NCBI RefSeq assembly: GCF_042186555.1
Contig: NC_133328.1
Coordinates: forward strand, 62,056,074-62,120,073
Origin: Aquarana catesbeiana
Lineage: Eukaryota > Chordata > Amphibia > Anura > Ranidae
Reading direction: 5' to 3'
Length of the DNA: 64,000 nucleotides
Shown: piece by piece, positions 21,400 through 34,436 of the stretch
Position numbering within the stretch: position 1 is the stretch's first letter
Layout: the number at the start of each line of letters is the position of its first letter
Position numbers and translations under genes: made by a program
The notes under the pieces: model-generated
The model's database searches: none
Seen by the model: only the letters and a program-made list of their open reading frames with translations
What the model was told of the DNA's origin: nothing

Positions 21400-21597
21400 A
21401 GCAATGTGACCAATCCCTGGCAAACTTGAAGCCTCTGCCTCCATGTTTAATTAGGCGGACGTGACGTCAGTACCCCGGAAGTTCCTGGGAGTCGGGTTAT
21501 CCGGGTCACCTTTGTTACATCACGCCGGGAAGCGGTGCTACAACCGGGTACGGAGATCTGTAATCCGGGAGGAACCTTCCCCCGGTGTACGGACGCC
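21400..21597 (+). promoter_or_regulatory. YME1L1 proximal promoter with CRE and ETS-type sites
   Basis: A perfect CRE palindrome TGACGTCA lies at 21462-21469, followed closely by the ETS/NRF2-type site CCGGAAGT at 21475-21482. A second ETS-like CACTTCCG is nearby at about 21354. The segment is GC-richer than its surroundings, has no TATA box, and ends at the YME1L1 ATG. CRE and ETS sites are common in promoters of nuclear genes for mitochondrial proteins. Inference only. Confidence 0.45.
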
Positions 21598-21630
21598 ATG
21601 TTTTCGCTCAGCAGCACGGTGCAGCCGCAG
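21598..21630 (+). CDS. yme1l1: YME1L1 coding exon 1 (residues 1-11)
   Basis: Only 33 coding bases, MFSLSSTVQPQ, followed by donor gtgggt. This peptide is identical to the N-terminus I recall for mammalian YME1L1, which fixes both the start codon and the gene's promoter side. It is too short for ordinary ORF detection. The preceding 200 bp are GC-rich with CRE and ETS-type motifs. Confidence 0.93.
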
Positions 21631-24600
21631 GTGGGTGAAGCGACACTTTGGGGAAGGGTCATGTGACGGCGGGCGGGTATGCCGGGTGACACTGACAGCT
21701 GGTGACAGGTGGGCGCTCCCGGGATACACACAGCTCCGGCCAATCACGTGCTCCCAACACTGGTCAGCTGGAACTCCCGGCATGCTTTGCCCTGCTAAGA
21801 CTGCTGACTGGGCCTCGTTACCAGGGGCAACCCCGGGATGTACAGACATGAGGAGACTGACGTATAGTGTAGTGTAGTCCCTGTGTGTGTTTGAGAAGGG
21901 GCTAATCACCTCTGCTTTCCTGTGTGTCACTGGGACCGGAAGTAGAAGGAAAGTCTCCAACCCCACCTGTAGCATGTCACCACCCTTCAAGCACACATGT
22001 AACATGTATGTAGTCTGACACTCCAACCACATGTGTAACATGTCCACAGATTCTGGCAGTTTGTTCTGTTTCTCCCACAACACCAGTAACATGTCTATAG
22101 GCTCTGATACTCTCCTATATCATGTCCTCAGTCTCAAAACACTTGTAGTGTGTCCATAATCCTGACACTTTCCTGCAGCGTGTCTTGTGTCTCCAACCAT
22201 AACTAGTGTGCCCATGGTCTCTGACAGTCCCTGGTAGTATGTCCCCAGTCTCCTACCAAATCTGCAACGTGCCCCCGGCCTCCGTCAATGTGTCGGGGGG
22301 GGGGGGGGGGGGGGCGCACGCCCCTGGAGTCTCTGACAGTCTCTTGTATCATGTCCCTTCACACACATCTGTACTATGTATGTTTTCTCAGACAGTCCCC
22401 TGCAGCATTCCCCCAGTCTCCAACCACACCTGTAACCTGGCCATAGTTTTGTCCTTCTTCTGTACCAGGGATTTGCAATTAGCGGACCTCCAGCTGTTGC
22501 AGAACTACAAGTCCCATGAGGCATAGCAAGATCTGACAGGCATAAGCATGACACCCAGAGGCATGATGGGACTAGTTTTGCAACAGCTGGAGGTCCGCTA
22601 ATTGCATATCCCTGTCTTATAGTATGTCAGCAGTCTGACAGTCTAGTCCAGTCTAATCATGTTCTGTAGTATTACATTGTTTTGGCTTTTTGATGCTGTT
22701 AGGGGCTGCAGACAAAGTAGAACTATGGGCAAAACTTCATTTATTTTTTCCATATTGGTTTAAGTAATGGAGGGTTATAACCCTTTTGTTATACGTTAAG
22801 GCCTCATATGAAATAAGTTGACCACCCTACCCTGTGCTCAACTTCAACTTTAAAAACAAATAAAAAAAAAAAAAAAAAACACACAACCCCACATCTTTTT
22901 ATATATATATATATATATATTTTTAGGGTTGTGCGCCTTCAGTGGTCTTATGATTCGATTACGATTATCCTGTCCACCAGTTCAATTCTGTGATGCATCA
23001 GGATTGCTGCACGTGGTTTTTATCCAAAAATTCAAGCAGTCAGAAGAACTCAGTTTCTTTATTTTCATCTGCTCTTGGCGCAATATCCTTTTTGGGGAGG
23101 GTAATTCTCGTAACCATCCCAAAAAAAGGGCTACAAGTTATTCACCTTCAGTTCATTGCAGAAAACAAAGGGGCATTCTTTACATCTAGAGGAAAAACAG
23201 GCTTCTTTGCTGTAAGAGCTGTGAAAATGTGGAACAGACTGAGATGCATTCCTGTCCTAAATGCACAAAATATAAGTGATAGTGACAGAGGGATAGTGGT
23301 GTGTGGGATGGGATCAGGCAGAAGAATGGTGGTGGCATGGATGGGATCGGGGTCACTGGCACTCACAAGCTCTCATTGTCAGTTGATTTCCCTTCCTCCA
23401 TGCTGCTCAGTGTGGTTTCTCCCTTCAGGTGCCTCCAGTGAAGCCTCTCCTGATGCCGGGTCTCCTCAAGCTCCTCCCCCTTCACTGTACTGGTTATCAG
23501 CTGACTTTCTGCTTCACTGTTCGTCTCTGTGGGTGGGGCTTTACGCACCAGGCAGGCTCTGCCTCTGTGTGTCTCCAGGAGAGGCAGAGCATTGCACGCA
23601 CGGAGCTCCGGGTGACATCATCGGAGATAGTTTCAGGCCGATTCGCAGAGTCTCAAACATATGAATGGCAATGCTTCGATGCTGCCATTATATTCAACAC
23701 CCCTAATACTTTTTAGAGCTGCACGATTAATCGTTAAGAATTTTGATTCTTTCCCCCTCGCAATCTTAACAAAGCATTTTCCCGATTCTATGCGGAGTTC
23801 TCTGTTCCAGCCTACAGCTGTCAAAAAAAAAAAAAAAAAACACGAGCAGTCTGCCAAGTTTCACAACATTCCTCAGCCGCTGAGCTAACTATAAATATTT
23901 AACGTTTTGTTCTAGATCAAAGTAATGCACTTTTGTCTGTAAATGAGGGAAGTTTTACCACTTAAAAGACGTATGGGTTTGGGTTTTTTTCCCCCATCAT
24001 ACTTGCCTAAGTGGATTCAGCATCAGTCCCCTGGCGCCTCTACACTGAGAACTGAGCGATCCAACATTGCTGATGGCTTGGTTCTCACAGCTCCCTGAGC
24101 AGAGAGTTTCTGACTGTCAATCAGCAGCTTCCCGCTCTGCTCCTCCTCGCTCATTGGAGAGCTGAGCTGCCATCTCAGGCACCTGGTGGATCCAGACTTC
24201 CCTTGTGGGGGATGACGTGGTGCCTCAACTGATTCCAGTGATGTTGGCAGAGAGCGGACTTCGCTCTCTGCTGAAAACGGGTCACAGGAGTGCAAAATGA
24301 ATTGTACTCCTGTGACCCATAGGAGAAGCCCAGCCAAACGAGCTTAGGCTGGATTTCTTTCAACCCCTTCCGGTCCACCATACGCACACATGCAGCCTCG
24401 GCTTTAGGGGGTTATACAGGCATCATCCCAGTACTGTTCTTTAGAGTGGGATGTCGGCTCTTCAGGGACAACAACCGATGTGGCTAGAAGCCGCTCAGCT
24501 GTTATCCCGGAGGAACGGGAGGGGATGTCACCCCCTCGTGTCGCCTTCCGCCGCTCTTCCCAGGACTCCCATCCCACCGAGAGACCCGATGCATGATCCG

Positions 24601-27600
24601 CCACTTCCGCCGGCTAGAGTGAAACTGGAGGGAAGCCGGAAACTGCTTCGCTCCAGTCTTTGTGTAAACACGGAAGCGGCGTCACTTCCGGTTTACTCGG
24701 CTGCCAATGGCGCTGTTTAAAAAAAAAAAAAAGACAGTATTCAGAATTGGTGATCTGAATACTTTGATATGCAAAGGAGGGATTGGGGGTCTTTTAAACC
24801 CCCAATCCCTCCATAAAGAGTACCCATCACCACTATTACTGTTACAAGGGATGTTTACATTCCTTGTGACAGCAATAAAAGTGATCAAATTTATTTATTT
24901 TTTTTTTTCAAAAGTGACGATGTAAAAAAAATAAGAAGAAAATTGTATATTTTTTTTAAAGCGTCCCCGCGAGCTCGCGCAGCGAAGAAACTGCACACGC
25001 AAGTCACGCCCGCATATGTAAAGGTATTGCCGCGATCGTTAGCGCGATAGCAATAATTCTAGCGCTAGACCTCCTCTAAAGCTGGCCATACACCTATAGA
25101 TTATCTGCAGATTTTCTATGGTTAGATGGAAAATGTGCAACAGATTTCTCCATGTTTGCTAAACTGTGTGGATGGAGGAATCTCCCACTTTGTTTATCTA
25201 ACCATAGAAAATCTGCAGATAATCTATAGGTGTATGGCCAGCTTTACTCTAACCTGGTAACCATTTTTTTTTTTTTGTTGTTTTTTAAGTGCCGCCTGTG
25301 GAGATTTTTAGGTACTGTAGTGTGCACAATTTTAGAGCATGACATTGTTGGGTATCTATTTACTCGGCGTAACATCATTTTTCACATTATACAAAAAAAT
25401 TGGGCTAATGTTACTGTTTTTTATTTATTTTTTTTCCCCAAAAAATTGCATTTCAAAGACCGCTGCGCAAATACAGTGTGACATAAAATATTGAAACGGT
25501 CGCCATTTTATTCTCTAGATTCTCTGCTAAAAAAATATATTTAATGTTTTGGGGTTCTAAGTAATTTTCTAGCAAAAAATATGGATTTTAATATGTAAGC
25601 CTCAAATGTCAGAAATAGGATTAGACATGAAAGGGTTAAAGACTAAATCTTCCCCCCCACCCTGTGTGGGTTTGTGGTATCGGGATATGTTTGTCATACA
25701 TTACATCCTTTTGTCCTTACTAGAGGAGAATTTTAAACGCAAAGTTTGTTTAAAATAAAAAATATAAAATGGCTAGATCAGGGTTTGCTTTAGGTTGGTG
25801 TTGGGGTCAAAGGTCAGGGTCTCTGTATTTTAGGTAGGATCAAGGCTCCATGCACACTACTTTTTTTTTTTTTTTTTGCTAAACAATGCTGGAAAAATAA
25901 CTGGATAAAAACCGCTGGTAGTAGCGTTTTAGCAGCGGTTTAGAAGCATTAGCATTTTATTGGCATTTTTGGAATGAAAGGGGGAAAAAAAGCTCAAACG
26001 CATTTAGGAGCATTTCTGCTGGAAAAATGCTCCAGAAAACTCTACAAAAACATTTTTTATTTCCTGCTACTAGACTCTGAAGCTCAAAAAAATGATACTA
26101 GTCTAAACTAGTGTGCATGGACACATAAGATAACACTATTTAGCTTCTAGGAGCAGAAAAAAACACCAGTGTACATGGAGCCTGAGCCTAGGTTCATGTC
26201 TGTGCAGTGCGAGTTCAGCCATACAGTTGTATAGCTGAACTCACACTGAATTTGCATAAAAAAAAGGTGCAGGGTGTTTAACAACCCCCCCCGCACTGCA
26301 GTCAGATCGCATGGGTGTTCTCACCCATACGATCCGAATCCACAGTTCACACTGCGATTTGTAAACTGATCTGGGGGTGACATTAACATTGTATTGACAC
26401 TCGTAACATGTTCACAGAGGGCGGTGTAAACTGCCTATGGGAAAGATGCAATACGGAAACCAATGCTGAAATCACGCTGGTTCCCGCATAGCTACAGTAT
26501 GAACCTAGGATTAAAGAAGAGCATTTGTTTAATTTGATGCCAGTGAGTTTTGGGTTGGAATGTGCACAATTGTTTTTGGGCCCTCCAATGGGTATAAACG
26601 ACAAACAAGCTAAACATAAAAACTGACTTTAAAGGAGTCCTTATCATTTAAGATGAGAGAGATTTTTACTATTAACAGATCCAAAACTACAAACTGCTCG
26701 GGGTCAGGTTTCTTTATGTGGCAGTGCTACTTTAGACCATTTAAGGGAGGAATCTATGACTGGAGATGTACTTCCAGTTCAGCGCTAGGAGTGGCTTATT
26801 GGCATACAGCCAAGGCAGCTGATTGGAGGAAAGGTGCACCCCCCTCCACATTGGCAAAGGAAGGAAGTAATGTGCAGAGCACTGCTGTGAGAAGGCAAGC
26901 TTTCTGCTAATATATTTATAGCAACCTCCCATGAAACAAACTTTGGCTCCGGAACAGAAGAAACACACGGGACTCAGTGCTTTGGGGAGATAAGAAAACA
27001 CTACAGATATGTGTCCAGCTCAAATTTCATGAATCGGCTTTACATCCACTCTAATGTTGATTTGAGAGGGTTTCTTTCCGCTATAGGAAAGACCTTCTGC
27101 TAGAATACAAGAGGCTCAATTCAGAGAACTGTTTGTCTTTTGTTTTGGTTTTATCTCTTTAATACAGCACTCTATTTTCCTCATACCACACCTTTATGTA
27201 CCTCCATAACTCTCAGATCTAAATTCACAAAGAGACATAACTTGCTTAAAGTGATTGTAAATGATCACCTTGTATAACAACCCATTCAATTTAAAGTAGA
27301 AATAAAAGGCACAATATTTTTGTATTTAAAAAAAACAAAAACAAAAAAAAAACCTTTCTTCCCCTTTTTTTATAAGTGATCACATTCCCTCTGTTCTCAG
27401 CTGCATAAGTGCTGGGGGAGGAGAAGCAACAGCACACCGATCTTCCCAGCAAATGGCTGTGCAGCGGTAGGGGCGTGTCAAGACAAGTCTTATCATTGGA
27501 GGAGAGCAGGCTGAGATCCCAGCATAGCTAGAGAACTGACCACAATGTGTTCTCCTGCTTAGTGTGGTCAGTTTTTAATAGGAAAGCAAAGGGACTGGCA

Positions 27601-30600
27601 GAAACACCAGGGATTTCTCATAAAGGAAGAAATCCAAAGAGAACAGGATACTTTCTCATACAAGTACATAGTGCAGCAGGCGCATATCAGGCATATGAAG
27701 TGTTGGTTAACAAACGCTTTAATTGAGTCAGCTCTGTAAGTAGAGGTGTTTTTACTACCACTAGTACTGTTATATCACTGTCTCTGTTAATTTACCATCC
27801 AGCTTAAAAAGATTACTACATATCATCCCTTTGAAATAACACCAGCTTTGGGGTGGTAATTACTGGGAGCTTCAATATCTTGTCTATGAAGAGAAGGAAA
27901 ATTAGCCTTTCAGGGCAATGAGTAAGGCCCGACTCACACTGGTGTTTCACCACGCTGCAAATCCCCACGAAAACCTACTGATTCCTGCGGGCGGGATTGA
28001 CAGCTGTGATTGGATAGCTGTGGCTGCTGAGCCTGTACAGTGCAATAACAAGGCAGCCGCGGCTATTCGTGACTCTTCATGCAGCCAGAGTTTTACCTGC
28101 GGTGATGATGGCTGAACACATAAGGAAATCGCTCTAAAGCCAGTAATGCATAGATCGAAACTTGATCCATGTATGGGCAGGCTGATTGTACCCAAGGCAT
28201 TCCATCGATCAACTTGGGTACAGCCAGCCTGTTGGATTTTTTTTACATGTGATTACTGCAGGTTGCTATAGCAGTTATCATTGTGTTCTGCCGGGCTGGG
28301 AATGCTGCCCATGGCGCCCCCCCCTGCTGGCAGAACACTATAGCACTGAATGTGTTGATGGGGAAATCAAATGATTTTTCTTTCCTTGAAAGGAAAGAAA
28401 ATCAAATCATCTATGGGCTGCTTTAGCTTAACTATTTTATTGTTATACCTTTAGAATCATCAATTAACCTTCAGTCTTCTAATACTACAATAGTAGCGGT
28501 GCATCCGGACTGGTGCAATTTTGATAAAACATTGGAAGTCTTACCCATACCCCACACAGTGGGGAATGGCCTGTAATGTTAATGTGAATTGAACTGTGCA
28601 TGGGCACTTTGAGCAATGTGTGGCGTCAGCCGCAGGGTGCTATACAGGTCCACCGCCATGCTCCATCCCTATGGAAACCAGACCCTGAAGACCCCTATAT
28701 GTGTATGCTCACTGCAACAGGTGAAACGCAGACCCTATATAGGGATCAGCATTGTGGACAGGTAAGACAGGGTCACCCTTGTCTTTGACCTTTGCTGAAA
28801 CGGGTCTAGCAGATTCTGTGTAGACAGATAGAAATAGGTCTTTATCAATGGGGCCGCATGTATAAGCTACTTTGTTTATGTGATGACAGAGTGTATTCCC
28901 AGCACATTGATCAAGCTGTCACTGACAGCTCCAGGTGTCTCATACTAACGATCGAGAACTGGGGGGACTGGTTCTCAATCGCCTGATCACTGTGATTGGC
29001 TATAGCGCTAGTCAGTCTTTTTTTTTTTTTTTCCTGTCATTTTTGATTTCTTCTCTTTTTTTTGTTTTTTTTTTTGTTTGTTTTTTCCCAGCCAAAAACG
29101 GTTGATAACGTCCTATGTGTGCATGGGCACATAGGATAACATGATGGTTTATTGACTAGAAAAAAACATTTGAAGCCAAAAACAGCAGCTGTAAAATTCC
29201 AGTGTGCATGAGGCCTAAATATACAGCTAAGAAAGGAAAAAAAATATTTTTGATTTTGTGCCAGTTTTCCTTTGAAAAAAAAAAACAGGCGATATCCATT
29301 ACCATTTACCATCAAATGAAAGCCCAATATACACTAAGTAGTTGTGATGATGTGTACAATTTTACGTATCAAAGTTGCAAAACTGTGTTCGGGCTTTAAG
29401 ATTTGTTTCACCTCCATCATGAATGGTTTAAATGTCCCTTTTTATTGCAGAAATCTCAAATCTTGGGGTCACCAGTTACATTGAAATCGGCAGTAAAACT
29501 GGATAATAATAAAGACTGCTCTGTCTGTAGGCACTGGAGGCGTCATCTGGTACTTTGTACACAGCCCTGCTAGAATTCTGTCACCACTGATCAGCTGATA
29601 GCGATGTGGTGCAGTGACCTCATTCACCTCCCATATTACATGTACTGTATATCTCCTTTCTGTTCAGCTCTCTGTCACTGGCTCTTGTGTAACTGACACC
29701 TTTCAGTACTTCCAGCTGACTTTATGTGGCAAAATAAGTAAAAAAAGCTGTTTTTGTTTTTTTGTCATTTACTGTATGTGATCATTTGGCTGTATAATCT
29801 GCATAATATAACTTTTTATGAATTGTTTACTAAACGCATAGAGATCATTCATTTAACATGAACCTGTCTTCACTTTGGATACCCTATCATTTTCAGGAAA
29901 TTAAAGTGGAGTTCCACCCACTTTTACAACTTTTGTCTTAAAGGAAAGACAACCCTCCTCCACCACTCAATGATTTTTTTTTTTTTTTTTTTTTTTTCTT
30001 GCCTTTTATGATGTACCTTGTGTGCTTTCGTCCCAGCCTCGCCGCGGCCCAGTGCGTCACGCCCTATTCTCCCCCGTTGCCTTCTGGGACCTGTGTGTGT
30101 CTCAGAAGATGGGGGCCATTCAGGAAACACCGCATGCGCAGTAGGAAACTAGCGGTGAAAGGGGGGGGGGGGCACTGACATTACGGGCTCCCTTGACAGG
30201 TAAGTTTGGTTTTTAAAAGTCGGCAGCTACAGTGTTTTGTAGCTGCTGACTTTTTAAAAAATATACATTTTGCAGCTGGAACACCGCTTTAAAGGATAAG
30301 TTCTCATTTTAACAAAAACTAATAAATGCACATTATTTTTTACCTGTAAAAAAAAAAAAAAGTTTACACTTTTTTTTTTTTTTTTATATAGTTTTAGGAG
30401 AATGGAAAGCATTGCACCAGCGGTCAGCAGATCACTGATGCCATGCAGGCCTCCTGCACACTGTCAGTGCAGTGTGTGGTGTCTGCCGATATATATTATG
30501 TGTGGGCAGGAAGTTTTACGCTGGCCAGAAGAATTCATGAACTACTAGAGCGCCACACAGCTCCGTGGTAGTTCATTGAGAACTACAAGCCGACCACTGC

Positions 30601-33600
30601 AAAGGTTGCTGGCACTTTTATTTCATTGATTCACAGGGATCAGTGACATGGCCATGTGGGAGGAGCCCCGCACGCTTGCGCTCTTTGAATTGTGAGAATA
30701 TCCCTGGCTGGCTACCACGTGTGTGTGTTGCTGAACTTGTTGCACCCCAAAATATGGATGTAACCAGTTCAGAAAGGTGAACTTATCCTTTACATTGTGC
30801 TGTGTGAGAGTCAGTTCTTACCATAAAGGCATTATAACTGTACATTATGGCACACTTGCCTTGCAAGTGACCTTCTCCAGCAATGACCGGTCTAGTCACT
30901 GTCCACAGCTATCTCCCCTGACATTTCTTTGTGGGAATCCTCTTCGGCCATTGGCCGGCCACTGAAAATGTAACCCTGCACGTTGCAGGGTAATAAAGAG
31001 TAAAGCGACTTTTTATTTGTCTTTATAGCAGTAAAATTATGACTTCATCTGAGTGTAAGTAAATGTAAGGAGCAGCACATAATGTAGGTAAGATGCTTGC
31101 AGCTTTGAAGAATCCAAATACTTTACTGAAAAAGTGAACCCTGGTGCAGCCAAGGCATTTCGGGGTTTTTTGGGTTCCCACTTTTTCAGGGCTCTGGAAG
31201 AACATTACTTTGGGTCATGTTGGCGTGTGTGGTGGTGTTTTTTTTTTTTTTTTTTTTGTCTTGGATCAGTCTGGGATTACAAAATTTTAAGTTTGCCATG
31301 CATGACTACATGTCCTATTTATTGGATGTGGACTCCTGCAGGAGTTGTCATTGTATTTGGACTAGGTATATAGATTCTAGGCTGGAAGCTTCTCCATGTC
31401 AAAGGATATCCAAGATCTACTTTTGTAATAGAGAAATTGTAAGATAGAAGCGCCACACACTTAGTTGCCAAAAACAAATTTATTCCAAGATAGGATAAAA
31501 TGTATTTTGTTACAGAGCCAACAAATTTCCTTCATCAGGGCTTAATAAAGAAAAAGATTGGTGTATACTGGTCTGTGAAAGGTATATGTGATTTTCGGAC
31601 CTGACTGGTTTAGAAGTGCAGCATCATATTTCCGGCGGGCCAGATGGTCCCCGGAGTCTCTATGATCATTCAGAGGCCGGGCGCGAAGTTACGACGTCAC
31701 GCCCAGCCTGGGAAGCCAGGAAAAAAATGCCGCCGCCTCGGCTGGGAAGCATCTTCTTTTTTTGATTTCAGGCTTTCCAGCCTAGAGGAGAGATTTGGGG
31801 ACTTATTGACCCCAGATCTCACTAAAGAGGACCTGTCGCGCACTATTCCTATTATAAGGGATGTTTACATTCCTTGTAATAGAAATAAAAGTGATCAAAA
31901 AATGTTTTAAAAAAGCATCAAACTAGAAAAATTAAAAGTAAAATTAACAATAAGCGCCCCTGTCCCCGCATGCTCGCTTGCAGAAGCAAATGCATATGTA
32001 AGTTGCGCCCACATATGTAAACGACATTCAAACCACACATGTGAGGTATCGCCCCCAAACGTTACAGCGAGAGCAATAATTCTAGCCCAAGACCTCTAAC
32101 TCAAAACATGCAACCTGTAAAAATGTTTAAAGCGTTGCCTATGGGCATTTTTAAGCACCAAAGTTTTGGCGCCATTCCACGAGCGTGTGCAATTTTGAAG
32201 CATGACATGTTTGGTATCTATTCACTTGGCGTGGCATCTTTCACATTATGCAATAAAAATAAATAAGTGTGTGTGTGTGTATATGTGTGTTGGGGGTTCT
32301 GTGTAATTTTGTGCCGTGTTCATGTAATGTATATTGATGTGTTATGTGTTCAATGTATATTTTTTTTACGTATTATGTAATTGGAAAAATGTTTCCTGTG
32401 CTCTTTCTTCTTTTCTTTTCTTTTCTTTTCTTTTCTTTTCTTTTCTTTCCCTAAACCATCCTTTCATAAATGTTTGGTAAATCGAAAGGCAGTTTCACAG
32501 TTTGATTGTGTAGTGTATTGTCCGTTTTTAAATGCTGTTAAGATTTGCTTAAAAAAAAATTGTACCATGACTTTGTTGTTACAGTTTACAGTACCGCTGA
32601 GTTACCTGATCACAGCATTTCACTCTCCCAAAACCACAGCGTACTTCCCAAGCTCTGCCTCCCTGAAGGTCGTCCAGCGTGAAGTCGCCAATGACAGTGA
32701 GACATGCACTACAGAGGTATGACAGGGGAGTTCATTCTGATGGATTTCTGGGCTTAATGATAAGAGCGGTTTATTGCAAATGTTTATGCTGCAAATTATA
32801 GCTGGTAGGAGTGGTATTGAGAGGCACAAGAGAGGGGTTTTTTGAGAAGGGTTGATGGGGTGGCCTGGTTGTTATAAATATATACTGGTCACAAGAATGT
32901 GTCAATATACATCAGGGGTAGGTAACCTTTCAGAGGTGGAGATATACCTGGACAGCATAAAAGAGATCTAAGATCACCAAGGTGCAGCGTCTTCTTTCTT
33001 CCTTCCTATGACCTACCTTACGTTGGATTCAGTAACAAACTCTGCATTCACTTTTATTCACAATTTTTTTTTTTTTTTCATGTCTAGAGGGTAATTAGTC
33101 ATCCTCAAGGCTGATGCGGTACTCCACCGTTAAGGCAGAACAGCTTGTACTGCAGATTGACTTGCTCGACTAGTTTCAGGCCTCGCAGATCTCAATTCTG
33201 GCCTAGCTCTGCTGGCCACTGTAAGTAGCAGGTAGGGCCAGTGTACAGGGGTCTGCAGCAGGTAGGGCCAGTGTACAGGGGTCTGCAGCAGGTAGGGCCA
33301 GTGTACAGGGGTCTGCAGGGTGGAGGTCCCTGCCTTGCGGAAGGAGGGTCAACAAAGCGGGGAATGATCAAAGCCAACAGCTTCCCAGTGATATAGCTCA
33401 GTGTCCGAAGCTGCCTGAGCGCAACCCTGCGATCCACTTGTCTGTGGTCAACCATTAGATCACGATTGATGGTTTTCTGACCCCCTGATCTACATTAAAG
33501 TTACTGGGGGATTGATAGATTACATTCTTATGTATAATTTTAATCAGCAAAAACTGTTTTAAGGGGAATGGTACACTTTAACCACTTGCCAACCTGGCCA

Positions 33601-34403
33601 TAGATTTCCTCGATAGGAGGTGGAATACTGGGGTTATGGCTGAAGCGATATGCCATAACCCCGGTATTTTTTTTCTCTAACCAATAAAAGTGGTCCTAGT
33701 GGCACATTTTGACACGTCCCAGGCTTGCCTGGGTGATTGGTATCCCTGGGAACCCATCCAGTGGTTCCGGCGGCTGGGCGTAGAGATGAGCAGAGGAAAG
33801 ATGGCCTCTGCTCATCTCTATGATCTAGGACAGTGGTTCTCAACTCCTGTCCTCAGGACCCACTAACAGGCCAGGTTTGCAAGATAACTGAAATAACATC
33901 ACAGGTGATATAATTTGCTGCTCAGTGATTGCAGTATTCTAGTCTGCATCTCCCCAAGGTAATACATAAAACCTGGCCTGTTAGTGGGTCATGAGGACAG
34001 GAATTGAGAACCACTGATCTATGAGGACCGGAGCAACGTCAGAACGTCGCTTCCGGTTCCAGCCCGTAAACGAGGCCATATTTGTTGTTGGGTTTTTTTT
34101 TTTTTTGTTTTTTTTTTATTTTATTTATTGTTTTTTGATCTAATGCTTTATATTGTAGAGGATAAATGTGGGGTCTTAGCTACCTCATATCTCTCCATAA
34201 AGAAGACCTGTCACTGCTTATAAAATACATTTACAAAAACCTGTAGCTATTTTTAGTGTCGCCTATGGGGATTTTAAAGTACCGTAGTTTGCCACCACAA
34301 GCGTGCGCAATTTTAAGGCATGATCTGTTGGGTATCTATGTAATCGGCTTAACATCTTTCATATTTTACAAAAAAAAATTGGCTTACATATTGTTTTTGT
34401 GCG

Positions 34404-34436
<33 letters not shown>

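Noticed and set aside
22924..23705. hAT element with transposase-like 224-codon ORF at 22990-23664
   Set aside because: The frame has no DDE or BED zinc-finger signature and the supposed ends lack a matching 8-bp duplication; kept only as a low-confidence repeat.
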